Positions 7,502 to 16,678 of a stretch of 64,000 bases of DNA are shown one piece after another (the first letter of the stretch is position 1; every line of letters starts with the position of its first letter). Source of the stretch: Hoeflea_A sp965228435 (lineage in GTDB: Bacteria; Pseudomonadota; Alphaproteobacteria; Rhizobiales; Rhizobiaceae). The notes under the pieces were generated by a model. That model searched no databases and was not told the DNA's origin. It worked only from the letters and a program-made list of their open reading frames with translations. The position numbers and the translations under genes were made by a program. Location: NCBI GenBank assembly GCA_965228435.1, contig OZ245818.1, positions 1,860,001 through 1,924,000 on the forward strand, read 5' to 3'.

Positions 7502-9628
7502 TCAGTCGGCTTTTTCGCGCGGGATTTCCTGACCGCTTTCCTGATCGACGACCTTCATCGACAGGCGCACCTTGCCGCGGTCATCGAAGCCGAGCAGCTT
7601 GACGTAGACCTTGTCGCCTTCCTTGACCACATCGGAGGTCTTGCCGACGCGTTCCTTGGCGAGCTGCGAGATGTGCACAAGACCATCGCGCGGACCGAAG
7701 AAGTTCACGAAGGCGCCGAAATCGGCGACCTTGACGACCGTGCCCTGGTAGATCTCGCCAACTTCCGGCTCTGCGACGATGGAATGAACCCATTTCTTCG
7801 CGGCCTCGATCTCCTTCAGCGAAGAGGAAGCGAACTTGATGGTGCCGTCGTCATCGATGTTGATCTTGGCGCCGGTCTTTTCGACGATCTCGCGGATCAC
7901 CTTACCGCCGGAGCCTATGACATCACGGATCTTGTCGACCGGAATGTTCATCACCTCGATGCGCGGCGCGAACTCGCCGAGTTCCTCGCGGCTTTCGTTG
8001 ATCGCCTTGCCCATTTCTCCGAGGATATGGAGCCGCCCGTCCTTGGCCTGGTCGAGCGCGACCTTCATGATTTCTTCGGTGATGCCGGTGATCTTAATGT
8101 CCATCTGCAGCGAGGTGATGCCCTCACGCGAGCCTGCCACCTTGAAGTCCATGTCACCGAGATGGTCTTCGTCACCAAGAATATCGGACAACACGGCAAA
8201 GCGGTCATCTTCCTTGATCAGACCCATGGCGATACCGGCTACCGGGCGGGAAATCGGAACACCGGCATCCATCAGCGCCAGCGAGGTGCCGCACACCGTG
8301 GCCATCGAGGACGAGCCGTTGGACTCGGTGATCTCGGATACCACACGCAATGTGTAGGGGAATTGCTCGCCGGTCGGCAGCATCGGGCGAACTGCCCGCC
8401 AGGCCAACTTGCCGTGACCGATTTCGCGGCGGCCGGGCGAACCGATGCGTCCCGTTTCACCGACCGAGAAAGGCGGGAAGTTGTAGTGCAGAAGGAACCT
8501 TTCCTTGTAGGTTCCGGTCAGGCTGTCGATGAACTGCTCGTCCTCGCCGGTGCCCAAAGTCGCAACCACGATCGCCTGGGTTTCACCGCGGGTAAACACT
8601 GCTGAACCATGGGTGCGCGGCAGAATGCCGACCTCGGAGACGATGGGGCGCACCGTCGAAAGGTTGCGACCGTCGATCCGGTTTTCGGTATCAAGAATGT
8701 TCCAACGGACGATCTTGGCCTGCAGCGACTTGAAGACGGCGCCGATCTGCTCGCCCGAATATTCCGGCTCTTCCTCGCCTTCCGGCAGGAAGTGCTCCAC
8801 GACTTTCGCTTTGACCGCGTCGACAGCGTCATAACGATCGGACTTGTCGATGATCTTGTAGGCTTCGCGCAGCTCGCTTTCGGCGATTTTCAGCATTGCC
8901 TCTTCGAGCGCCGACAGATCTTCCGGCTCAAAATCGCGCGGCTCCTTGGCGGCGACTTCCGCCAGCTTGATGATCGCGTCGATAACCGGCTGGAAGCCGT
9001 TCTGTCCGAACATCACGGCACCGAGCATGACGTCTTCGGACAGCTCATTGGCTTCCGATTCGACCATCAGAACGGCGTCCTGGGTCCCGGCGACAACCAG
9101 GTCGAGCGACGATTCTTCCATCTCGTCGATATGCGGGTTCAGGACATACTCGCCATTGATATAGCCAACGCGAGCGCCACCGATCGGTCCCATGAAAGGA
9201 ACACCGGACAGGGTCAGGGCCGCCGACGTCGCAATCATTGCCAGAATGTCGGGATTGTTTTCCAGGTCATGCTGCATCACCGTGATGATGACCTGGGTGT
9301 CGTTCTTGTAGCCGGCAGGAAACAGCGGACGGATGGGGCGGTCGATGAGACGCGACGTCAGCGTTTCGTTCTCGCTTGGCCGACCCTCGCGCTTGAAGTA
9401 GCCGCCCGGGATCTTGCCGGCGGCAAAGGTCTTTTCCTGGTAGTTGACGGTCAGCGGAAAAAAGTCCTGACCGGGTCTTGGTTGCTTGGCCGAAACCACC
9501 GTCGCCAGCACGACGCTCTCGCCATAGGTGGCGATGACGGCGCCATCAGCCTGACGGGCGATCTTGCCGGTTTCGAGAATGAGCGGGCGACCGCCCCATT
9601 CGATTTCAACCTTGTGGGAATTGAACAT
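7502..9628 (-). CDS. pnp: Polyribonucleotide nucleotidyltransferase (PNPase)
   Basis: A 708-residue phosphorolytic 3'-5' exoribonuclease, a trimer and degradosome partner. Two RNase PH-like halves are followed by a KH domain (RDVIGSGGKVIREI, about residues 563-576) and an S1 domain (GTVVKVADFGAFVNF, about 629-643). Length is standard. ATG 9628 follows AAGGATAAG. It lies downstream of rpsO in the usual rpsO-pnp arrangement, separated by a terminator and a structured leader, which hints at its own promoter and processing. Confidence 0.96.
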   Translation of the reverse strand: MFNSHKVEIEWGGRPLILETGKIARQADGAVIATYGESVVLATVVSAKQPRPGQDFFPLTVNYQEKTFAAGKIPGGYFKREGRPSENETLTSRLIDRPIRPLFPAGYKNDTQVIITVMQHDLENNPDILAMIATSAALTLSGVPFMGPIGGARVGYINGEYVLNPHIDEMEESSLDLVVAGTQDAVLMVESEANELSEDVMLGAVMFGQNGFQPVIDAIIKLAEVAAKEPRDFEPEDLSALEEAMLKIAESELREAYKIIDKSDRYDAVDAVKAKVVEHFLPEGEEEPEYSGEQIGAVFKSLQAKIVRWNILDTENRIDGRNLSTVRPIVSEVGILPRTHGSAVFTRGETQAIVVATLGTGEDEQFIDSLTGTYKERFLLHYNFPPFSVGETGRIGSPGRREIGHGKLAWRAVRPMLPTGEQFPYTLRVVSEITESNGSSSMATVCGTSLALMDAGVPISRPVAGIAMGLIKEDDRFAVLSDILGDEDHLGDMDFKVAGSREGITSLQMDIKITGITEEIMKVALDQAKDGRLHILGEMGKAINESREELGEFAPRIEVMNIPVDKIRDVIGSGGKVIREIVEKTGAKINIDDDGTIKFASSSLKEIEAAKKWVHSIVAEPEVGEIYQGTVVKVADFGAFVNFFGPRDGLVHISQLAKERVGKTSDVVKEGDKVYVKLLGFDDRGKVRLSMKVVDQESGQEIPREKAD

Positions 9629-9644
9629 ATCTTATCCTTCGTGG

Positions 9645-9700
9645 CGGGACGGTGCGCCGATAACGGCACCGATCCCCTGTTGTTTATGCAGCCGGTCCCG
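9645..9700 (-). ncRNA. Structured 5' leader of pnp (possible RNase III substrate)
   Basis: Outer arms CGGGA/TCCCG (9645-9649 and 9696-9700) enclose a hairpin with arms CGGTG/CACCG (9650-9654 and 9667-9671) close to the pnp start. In enterobacteria a leader stem-loop cut by RNase III is used for pnp autocontrol. Here the structure is drawn by eye, and its function is inference. Confidence 0.4.
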
Positions 9701-9837
9701 TTCCATCGGGCCGGTTGATCGTTTCGCCACGGGCAAGACAGCAGGGTGTTTGAACCTGGCGGGTCTACCCGCACAAACAACCGGCAATCCTGCCCCGTGA
9801 CGTCTCCTCCGGTCGGGTCTCACCGTCCGGAAAATGA

Positions 9838-9871
9838 AACCGGCGGCGTGCCCAAGGCACACCGCCGGCTG
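9838..9871 (-). terminator. Strong terminator after rpsO
   Basis: On the minus strand a stem of about 13 pairs (CCGGCGG-T-GTGCC with GGCAC-G-CCGCCGG, one G-U pair) ends in TTTCATTTT. It follows the rpsO stop within a few bases and should limit read-through into pnp. Confidence 0.8.
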
Positions 9872-9874
9872 AAC

Positions 9875-10144
9875 TTAGCGGCGAATTCCGAGACTCGCGA
9901 TGAGTTTGCGGTACCGCTCTTCGTCCTTGCGCTTCAGATAATCAAGAAGCGAACGACGGCTGGAAACCATCTTCAGCAGACCACGGCGGGAGTGATTGTC
10001 CTTCTTGTGGCCTTTGAAGTGTTCCGTGAGATTGGTGATGCGCTCCGTCAGGATTGCAACCTGGACCTCGGGGGATCCGGTGTCGCCTTCCTTGGTGGCG
10101 TATTCCTTGATCAGTTCTTCCTTGCGTTCAGCAGTGATCGACAT
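9875..10144 (-). CDS. rpsO: 30S ribosomal protein S15
   Basis: An 89-residue primary-binding protein of the 30S platform that contacts 16S rRNA helices 20-22. The family pattern is clear: KEGDTGSPEVQVAILTERI (residues 18-36), then LTEHFKGHKKDNHSRRGL and YLKRKDEERY. The start is ATG 10144 after GGAAGG; the longer frame to 10243 is not supported. It lies 168 bases after truB and is followed by a strong terminator before pnp. Confidence 0.97.
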   Translation of the reverse strand: MSITAERKEELIKEYATKEGDTGSPEVQVAILTERITNLTEHFKGHKKDNHSRRGLLKMVSSRRSLLDYLKRKDEERYRKLIASLGIRR

Positions 10145-10312
10145 CGGACCTTCCTTTCTGTCTGGAGGGGTTCGCCGCCCAAAGCCGGGATGTCGTCCAG
10201 CTTGGGCCTTTATAAACGGCGTCGCGGCCGTATCGCGGTGCATATAGGCTACAAAAGCCCAAATTGCCAGCTTTATTTGCAGCCTCGCTGGCGCCGAATT
10301 CCTGTTCCCGAA

Positions 10313-11248
10313 TCACCCGTTGAACACCCGTCTCGGGCGAAACTCTCCTTCGGCGATCTCACCGATGGCAACCAACCGTCCGCTCCGCGTTGCGTAAGCT
10401 TCGGGCGCCGGCAGAGGTGCGTCGCGACCGCGCAGAATGACCGGATTGCCGCGGCGCAGGCGCTGCGCCTGGTCTTCGCTGACCGGCAGTTGCGGCAGCA
10501 ATGCCAGAGCCTCAGCAGTACCAACAAGATAGCTGTCCAAGGCTTCCAGCCGTTCGGCCTCGTCCTCGACAGCCTCCAATGCGGTCAGCGTTTCAAGCGG
10601 CACCAGATCGCTTTCTCCGAAGGGTGCCACATAGGTACGACGCAACCTGGCGATATGGCCGTGGCACCCGAGATCACGCCCCATGTCGCGCGCAAGCGAG
10701 CGCACATAGGTGCCCTTGCCGCACTCGATCGCGAAGACTGCATGATCGGCATCCGGACAGGCGATCAGATCAAGCCGGTGGACCTCCACCTGGCGCGACG
10801 GCAGCTCAACAACATCACCCTCGCGGGCAAGATCGTAAGCCCGATTGCCGTCGATCTTGATGGCGGAGAACTGCGGAGGCACCTGGTCGATCGTGCCCGT
10901 ATAGCGCGGCAGCAATGCTTCCACGTCGGCCGCATCGGGCCGTTCGTTACTGCTGGCGACAACCTCGCCCTCGCGATCGTCGGTGCTGCGTTGCTCACCC
11001 CAGCGCACGGTGAATTCGTAGATCTTGCGACCGTCCATGACATAGGGCACGGTCTTGGTCGCTTCGCCGAGGGCAATCGGCAGCATGCCGGATGCCAGCG
11101 GATCGAGCGTCCCGGCGTGGCCGGCTTTCTGGGCCTTGAAGAGCCACTTGATCTTGGACACCGCTTCGGTCGAGCCGAAATCCTCCGGCTTGTCGAGCAC
11201 CAGCCAACCGGAAACCGGCCGGCCCTTCTTCTTGCCGCGTCGCGCCAT
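10313..11248 (-). CDS. truB: tRNA pseudouridine-55 synthase TruB
   Basis: A 311-residue enzyme that makes pseudouridine 55 in the T-loop of tRNAs. The catalytic Asp49 sits in AGTLDPLASG, and GWLVLDKP (14-21) and GTYVRSLARD (about 183-192) are typical family motifs. The start ATG overlaps the rbfA stop by one base (TGATG), so translation is probably coupled. Third from the end of the rimP-nusA-infB transcription unit. Confidence 0.95.
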   Translation of the reverse strand: MARRGKKKGRPVSGWLVLDKPEDFGSTEAVSKIKWLFKAQKAGHAGTLDPLASGMLPIALGEATKTVPYVMDGRKIYEFTVRWGEQRSTDDREGEVVASSNERPDAADVEALLPRYTGTIDQVPPQFSAIKIDGNRAYDLAREGDVVELPSRQVEVHRLDLIACPDADHAVFAIECGKGTYVRSLARDMGRDLGCHGHIARLRRTYVAPFGESDLVPLETLTALEAVEDEAERLEALDSYLVGTAEALALLPQLPVSEDQAQRLRRGNPVILRGRDAPLPAPEAYATRSGRLVAIGEIAEGEFRPRRVFNG

Positions 11249-11661
11249 CAGCCCGCACTCTCATCTTCATCGCCATGCTCCAGGTCACGTCTGACCTCGG
11301 GCGAGCGCAGCAATTCGTCGATGCGCTGGTAGTTGTCGAAACTTGTGTCGTCGCGGAAGCGCAATTCCGGCATGTATTTCATCTGCCGAAGCGCCGGCGT
11401 CACCTGCTTGCGCAAATAGCGGGCGTTGCGGTTGAGCGCTTCGACGACACCCGCATGATCGGCATCACCCAGCGGCGTCACGTATGCGGTCGCAATGCGC
11501 AGATCGGGCGACATGTGTACTTCGGAAATGGCGATGACCGTGTTTTCGATGCGCGGGTCGTTGACAACGCCACGCTGCAGAACGGCGGTGATTGCCGCCC
11601 TGACCTGTTCCCCAACCCGCAGCTGGCGCTGCGACGGCCCGGATGATGCAAATCTGGACAT
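11248..11661 (-). CDS. rbfA: Ribosome-binding factor A
   Basis: A 137-residue KH-like protein that binds the immature 30S subunit near the 5' helix of 16S rRNA and is needed for maturation, notably in the cold. Recognised by RQLRVGEQVRAAI (residues 12-24), ISEVHMSPDLRIATAYV (about 45-61) and the conserved end PELRFRDDTSFD. ATG 11661. The infB terminator lies just upstream, so rbfA-truB may have their own promoter within about 50 bases, which I could not pin down. Confidence 0.93.
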   Translation of the reverse strand: MSRFASSGPSQRQLRVGEQVRAAITAVLQRGVVNDPRIENTVIAISEVHMSPDLRIATAYVTPLGDADHAGVVEALNRNARYLRKQVTPALRQMKYMPELRFRDDTSFDNYQRIDELLRSPEVRRDLEHGDEDESAG

Positions 11662-11709
11662 GGTTTGACCTCTTCACTGTTCACGGCGGAGTGGGACCGC
11701 TCGCAAACC

Positions 11710-11751
11710 AAAAAATGCCGGAGGCGGGCGCCATGTTCGCGCCCGCCTCCC
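11710..11751 (-). terminator. Rho-independent terminator of infB
   Basis: On the minus strand GGAGGCGGGCGC pairs with GCGCCCGCCTCC around a 7-base loop, followed after GGCA by six T. It lies 22 bases downstream of the infB stop and is one of the strongest hairpins in the window. Confidence 0.85.
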
Positions 11752-11772
11752 GATACAGAAATACAGACGCTT

Positions 11773-14352
11773 TTACAGAGTCCTTGTCACATGCTCCACG
11801 CGGAAGCACTCGATGACGTCTCCGGCGCGGATATCCTCGTAGTTCTCGAAGGCCATACCGCATTCCTGACCGGAATTGACTTCCGCCACTTCATCCTTGA
11901 AGCGCTTCAGCGTCTTCAGGCTGCCTTCGTGGATGACCACGCTGTCGCGGATCAGGCGCACACCGACGCCACGTTCGACCTTGCCTTCCGTCACACGGCA
12001 ACCGGCGACCTTGCCGACCTTGGTGATGTTGAAGACTTCGAGGATCTCGGCGTTGCCGAGGAAGGTCTCGCGCCGCTCCGGCGACAGCATGCCTGACATC
12101 GCCGCCTTCACGTCATCCACCAGGTCGTAAATGACGTTGTAGTAGCGGATCTCGATCCCGGCGGCTGCGGCCGCGTCGCGGGCCTGGGCATTGGCGCGGA
12201 CGTTGAAGCCCATGATCGCTGCATCGGATGCCTCGGCCAGCGAAATATCCGATTCGGTGATACCGCCGGCGCCTGAATGCACCACGCGGGCGCGCACTTC
12301 ATCGGTTCCCAGCTTGTCCAAAGCACCGATAATCGCCTCAATGGAACCTTGCACGTCACCCTTGATGAGGAGCGGAAACTCCTGGGCGCCGGTGTCCTGC
12401 AGCTGCGACATCATCTGTTCCAGCGAACCGCGGGTACCCGCCTGGCGGGCAACGGCGATTTCGCGAGCCTTGCGCTGCCGGTATTCGGCGATCTCGCGGG
12501 CACGGGCCTCGTTTTCGACCACCGCCATACGGTCGCCGGCCTGCGGCGTGCCCTGCAGTCCGAGCACTTCGACCGGTGTCGAGGGTCCAGCATCTTTGAC
12601 CTGATCGCCATGGTCGTTGACCAGAGCGCGCACCCGGCCCCATTCGTCACCGGCAACAACGATATCGCCAGTTCTCAGGGTACCGGCCTCGACCAGAACG
12701 GTCGCAACGGAACCGCGACCGCGATCCAGCTGCGCCTCGATAACGCTGCCTTCTGCCGTTCGGTCAGGATTGGCCTTCAAATCAAGCAGTTCGGCCTGCA
12801 ACAGGATTGCTTCGAGCAACTTGTCGAGATTGGTGCGCTTGATCGCCGAGACTTCGACATCGAGCACTTCACCGCCCATCGATTCGACGAACACTTCATG
12901 CTGCAGCAATTCGGTCCGCACCTTGTTGGCATCGGCTTCCGGTTTGTCGATCTTGTTGATGGCGACAATGATCGGAACATTGGCCGCCTTGGCGTGATTG
13001 ATCGATTCGATGGTCTGCGGCATGACGCTGTCGTCGGCCGCCACCACGAGGATCGCGATGTCCGTTGCCTCGGCTCCGCGGGCACGCATGGCCGTGAAGG
13101 CTGCGTGGCCCGGGGTGTCGATGAAGGTGATCTTCTGACCGTCCTGCTCGACCTGATAGGCGCCGATATGCTGGGTGATTCCACCAGCTTCGCCAGCCAC
13201 GACATTGGCTTCGCGAATGGCGTCGAGCAGCGACGTCTTGCCGTGGTCGACGTGACCCATGATGGTGACCACCGGCGGCCGCGGCTGCAGCGAGCTTTCG
13301 TCGTCCTTGATGTCGAAGATGCCTTCCTCGATATCGGATTCCGAGACACGCTTTACCGTGTGACCGAATTCACCGGCGATGAGCTCAGCCAGGTCGGCGT
13401 CGATGACATCTCCGGGCTTCATCATCTGGCCTTCCTTCATCAGGTACTTGATCACGTCGACGGCCCGTTCAGCCATGCGCTGCGACAGTTCCTGAATGGT
13501 GATCGTTTCCGGCAGGGTCACCTCGCGGGCGATTTTTTCGCGCGTCTCCTGCATTTGCGCGCGTTTCATCTTTTCCTGGCGGCGGCGCATCGCCGACAGC
13601 GAGCGTCCCCGTTGTCCGCCATCCTCGCTCAACGCGGTGTTGAGCGTCAGCTTGCCACGGCGCCGGTTGTCGTCGCCGCGGGGGCGGGACGGACGCGTGG
13701 TGTCGGGACGCGCCGGTTTGCCGCGTTGCGGCGTTGCACGACCGCGGGATTCGGCCTCTTCGGGCCGGCCGCGAGACTGACGGTCGGGCACTGGCTGCGG
13801 CTGCGCCGGCTCTGGTTCGGCTGCCGCCTGTGGCTGCTCCCCGGCTTCCTTCGCCTTGGCCTGCTCTTCTGCGGCGCGCTTTGCGTCCTCTTCAGCCTGG
13901 AGACGCTCAGCCTCCTCACGCTCCTTCTTGAGCTGCTCCTCGCGCTCGGCGCGGATACGCGCCTCTTCCTCGGCGCGGGCCTGCTCTTCGGCGTCGCGGA
14001 CCTTGGCGTTGGCCAGGGCGCGCTTGCGCGCGTCCATTTCGCTGGCCGACAGATCGTTGGCCGCGGCAGCGCTCGTCGCGGGTTCCTGAGGCGTTTCCTG
14101 CTTGGCCGCCGGGGCAGGCCGTTCGGCCGGTGCGGCCGTCGATGGCCGGGGTTTCAGTCCGGCCGCGATCGACGCTGGCTTTTCGTCGTCGGGACGAGTG
14201 ATACGCCGCTTGCGCGTTTCCACGACAACGGCCTTCGTGCGGCCACGCCCCATATCCTGGCGCACCGTTCCCTGCTCAACCCCGGAACGCTTCAGCGTCA
14301 GAGTTTTCTTGCTGGTGACGCTGAGGGTCTTGTCGTCCTTGGTGTCGCTCAT
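11773..14352 (-). CDS. infB: Translation initiation factor IF-2
   Basis: An 859-residue GTPase that brings initiator tRNA to the 30S subunit and promotes subunit joining. A long charged N-terminal region (about 60-260, rich in Ala, Glu, Arg) precedes the G domain: GHVDHGKTS (about 363-371, P-loop), IDTPGHAAF, NKIDKP. The domain order and length fit alphaproteobacterial IF-2. The start overlaps the ylxR-like stop by 4 bases (ATGA). Its strong terminator separates it from rbfA. Confidence 0.97.
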   Translation of the reverse strand: MSDTKDDKTLSVTSKKTLTLKRSGVEQGTVRQDMGRGRTKAVVVETRKRRITRPDDEKPASIAAGLKPRPSTAAPAERPAPAAKQETPQEPATSAAAANDLSASEMDARKRALANAKVRDAEEQARAEEEARIRAEREEQLKKEREEAERLQAEEDAKRAAEEQAKAKEAGEQPQAAAEPEPAQPQPVPDRQSRGRPEEAESRGRATPQRGKPARPDTTRPSRPRGDDNRRRGKLTLNTALSEDGGQRGRSLSAMRRRQEKMKRAQMQETREKIAREVTLPETITIQELSQRMAERAVDVIKYLMKEGQMMKPGDVIDADLAELIAGEFGHTVKRVSESDIEEGIFDIKDDESSLQPRPPVVTIMGHVDHGKTSLLDAIREANVVAGEAGGITQHIGAYQVEQDGQKITFIDTPGHAAFTAMRARGAEATDIAILVVAADDSVMPQTIESINHAKAANVPIIVAINKIDKPEADANKVRTELLQHEVFVESMGGEVLDVEVSAIKRTNLDKLLEAILLQAELLDLKANPDRTAEGSVIEAQLDRGRGSVATVLVEAGTLRTGDIVVAGDEWGRVRALVNDHGDQVKDAGPSTPVEVLGLQGTPQAGDRMAVVENEARAREIAEYRQRKAREIAVARQAGTRGSLEQMMSQLQDTGAQEFPLLIKGDVQGSIEAIIGALDKLGTDEVRARVVHSGAGGITESDISLAEASDAAIMGFNVRANAQARDAAAAAGIEIRYYNVIYDLVDDVKAAMSGMLSPERRETFLGNAEILEVFNITKVGKVAGCRVTEGKVERGVGVRLIRDSVVIHEGSLKTLKRFKDEVAEVNSGQECGMAFENYEDIRAGDVIECFRVEHVTRTL

Positions 14353-14960
14353 TCCGTTTCCGTTTCCCTTGCCGAACCGGTTTCCGCCTCATTGCGGTAC
14401 CGTTCGAGCATCTTTGCGCGTTTCACTACACCTTCACCCGCCTGCCCTGCAAGCGTTGCGAGATGAATTACCTCACCGCCGGCGCCCAGAAAGGCCATTT
14501 CCTGCGCCGACAGCAGGCGAAAGACCGCCACATCGTCCCGGCCGGCCGCATGCCGCGCCTGATCGATCTTGCGAACGCCGTCCGGAGCGGCGTCCGAGGC
14601 GTGAAACACGGCAATCGCCTCGCCGGACCGCACCGCGGCATCCACCTTGGCGGCTCCACTGACCGATTGGCCGGCCTTGCGCGCCATGCCCATCATCCCG
14701 GTCAGCGCCCTGACCAGAAGCTGGTCGATATCACCGCCAAGATCCGGCGGCACCGTCACCTTCGTTTTCAGCGCCCGGGCAAAAAGGTTTTTTGCCGAAG
14801 CTTTGTCGATAAAGTCCCGCCGGGCGGTGACCCAACAGCCGCGCCCCGGCAGATTGCCCTTGAGGTCCGCAACCACCTGGCCATCCGGCGCGGCCACGAA
14901 CCGGATCATGTCCTCCGCCGGTCCGCTTTGCCGACTCACAATGCAGGTCCGGTCGTTCAT
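14349..14960 (-). CDS. YlxR/DUF448 RNA-binding protein fused to an L7Ae-like domain
   Basis: A 203-residue protein. The N-terminal half shows the YlxR pattern (RTCIVSRQ, residues 4-11; NLPGRGCWVTARRDF, about 36-50), a fold seen to bind RNA. The second half (MMGMARKAGQSVSG, about 89-102, then AIAVFHASDAAPDG) resembles the L7Ae/L30e family. Such two-domain proteins are standard between nusA and infB in alphaproteobacteria; the exact role is not settled. It overlaps infB by 4 bases and follows nusA by 33 bases. Confidence 0.9.
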   Translation of the reverse strand: MNDRTCIVSRQSGPAEDMIRFVAAPDGQVVADLKGNLPGRGCWVTARRDFIDKASAKNLFARALKTKVTVPPDLGGDIDQLLVRALTGMMGMARKAGQSVSGAAKVDAAVRSGEAIAVFHASDAAPDGVRKIDQARHAAGRDDVAVFRLLSAQEMAFLGAGGEVIHLATLAGQAGEGVVKRAKMLERYRNEAETGSARETETE

Positions 14961-14993
14961 TCCAGCACCCGGGTCGGCGCAGCCGGCGTCCGG

Positions 14994-16637
14994 TCAGACC
15001 GGCAGAACCTGGCCCATGGGCTTGGGCTCTTCGACTTCTTCGACTTCCTCTTCCGCGGCCTCTTCTTCAGCCTCGGCGGCCGCCAGATCCTCTTCGGTGA
15101 TCCAGCCGGCAGCAAGCCGTGCGGCAACGACCATCTGTTCGGCGTCGGCACGCGAGACATCGAGACCTGTAAACAGGCCATCGAAACGGACCGTCTCGCC
15201 GTCCTTACGCTCGCTCCAGCCAACCAGGTCGTCGGCGGCGCAGCCAGCAAAATCGTCCATGGTCTTGATGCCATCTTCGCCAAGCTTGACCATCATTGCG
15301 GTGGTCATGCCCGGAACATCGCGCAATTCGTCCTCGACACCCATCGACAGGCGCTTTTCGTCCAGCTCGGCCTCGATTGCCTCGAGATGCTCGCGCGCAC
15401 GGCTCTGGATTTCCTCGGCAGTCTCCTCATCGAAGCCCTCGATGGAGGCAATTTCGTCGAGATCGACATAGGCGACTTCCTCGACCTGCGAAAAGCCTTC
15501 CGAGGCCAGCACCTGGCCGACCATCTCGTCGACATTGAGCGCGTTCATGAACAGCTCGGTGCGTTCGTTGAATTCCTTCTGACGACGTTCCGATTCTTCC
15601 TGCTCGGTCAGGATGTCGATGTCCCAGCCGGTCAATTGAGAAGCGAGACGCACATTCTGACCGCGACGGCCGATGGCCAGTGACAGCTGGTCGTCGGGTA
15701 CCACCACTTCGATGCGTTCCGCATCCTCGTCGAGCACCACTTTGGCAACTTCGGCCGGCTGCAGCGCGTTGACGATGAAGGACGCCGCATCCATCGACCA
15801 CGGAATGATGTCGATTTTCTCGCCCTGCAATTCGCCGACAACCGCTTGCACGCGGCTACCGCGCATACCGACACAGGCGCCGACCGGATCGATCGAGCTG
15901 TCGTTGGAAATCACGGCGATCTTTGCACGCGAACCCGGGTCGCGCGCCACCGAGCGGATTTCGATGATGCCGTCATAGATCTCCGGCACTTCCATGGTGA
16001 AGAGCTTGACCATGAATTGCGGGTGGGTGCGCGACAGGAAGATCTGCGGACCACGCTGCTCGCGCCGTACATCGTAGACATAGGCGCGAACGCGATCGCC
16101 GTAGCGGAAGTTTTCGCGCGGGATCAGTTCGTCGCGACGGATGATTGCCTCGCCGCGGCCGAGATCGACGATCACGTTACCGTATTCGACCCGCTTGACG
16201 GTGCCGTTGACGATTTCGCCAACGCGATCCTTGAATTCCTCGTACTGCCGGTCGCGCTCGGCTTCGCGCACCTTCTGCACGATGACCTGCTTGGCCGACT
16301 GGGCGGCAATGCGGCCGAAATCCATCGGCGGCAGCGGTTCGGCGATGAAGTCGCCGAGCTGGGCTTCGGAACTCCGGTCGCGAGCCAGTTCCAGCGCAAT
16401 CTGGGTCGAATAGTCCTCGACTTCCTCGACCACTTCCAACAGCCGCTGCAGCTTGATCTCGCCGGTTTTGGCGTTGATGTCCGCGCGAATGTTGGATTCG
16501 GATCCGTAGCGTGAACGGGCCGCCTTCTGAATGGCGTCGGCCATCGCGTCAATCACGATTTCACGGTCGATCGCCTTCTCGCGGGCCACCGCATCCGCGA
16601 TCTGAAGAAGCTCGAGCCTGTTTGCACTCACTGCCAT
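14994..16637 (-). CDS. nusA: Transcription termination/antitermination factor NusA
   Basis: A 547-residue RNA-polymerase-binding protein that modulates pausing, termination and antitermination. Order: N-terminal RNAP-binding domain (1-125), S1 (about 135-200, GTVKRVEYGNVIVDLG), two KH domains (DPVGACVGMRGSRVQAV about 250-266; LSLAIGRRGQNVRLA about 317-331), and two helix-hairpin-helix repeats near the C-terminus (SIEGFDEETAEEI; DVPGMTTAMMVKL). It ends in a very acidic tail. Start ATG 16637. It follows rimP by 41 bases. Confidence 0.97.
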   Translation of the reverse strand: MAVSANRLELLQIADAVAREKAIDREIVIDAMADAIQKAARSRYGSESNIRADINAKTGEIKLQRLLEVVEEVEDYSTQIALELARDRSSEAQLGDFIAEPLPPMDFGRIAAQSAKQVIVQKVREAERDRQYEEFKDRVGEIVNGTVKRVEYGNVIVDLGRGEAIIRRDELIPRENFRYGDRVRAYVYDVRREQRGPQIFLSRTHPQFMVKLFTMEVPEIYDGIIEIRSVARDPGSRAKIAVISNDSSIDPVGACVGMRGSRVQAVVGELQGEKIDIIPWSMDAASFIVNALQPAEVAKVVLDEDAERIEVVVPDDQLSLAIGRRGQNVRLASQLTGWDIDILTEQEESERRQKEFNERTELFMNALNVDEMVGQVLASEGFSQVEEVAYVDLDEIASIEGFDEETAEEIQSRAREHLEAIEAELDEKRLSMGVEDELRDVPGMTTAMMVKLGEDGIKTMDDFAGCAADDLVGWSERKDGETVRFDGLFTGLDVSRADAEQMVVAARLAAGWITEEDLAAAEAEEEAAEEEVEEVEEPKPMGQVLPV

Positions 16638-16678
16638 TTTGCTCTCTCCATCCTATGGCATGGGCGGTCTGGCCGCCG

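Noticed and set aside
9746..11332. 528-codon plus-strand frame opposite rpsO and truB
   Set aside because: Shadow frame; rpsO and truB are unmistakable.
12277..14466. 729-codon plus-strand frame opposite infB
   Set aside because: Antisense shadow of IF-2; the product has no family resemblance, and the G-domain motifs of infB are intact.
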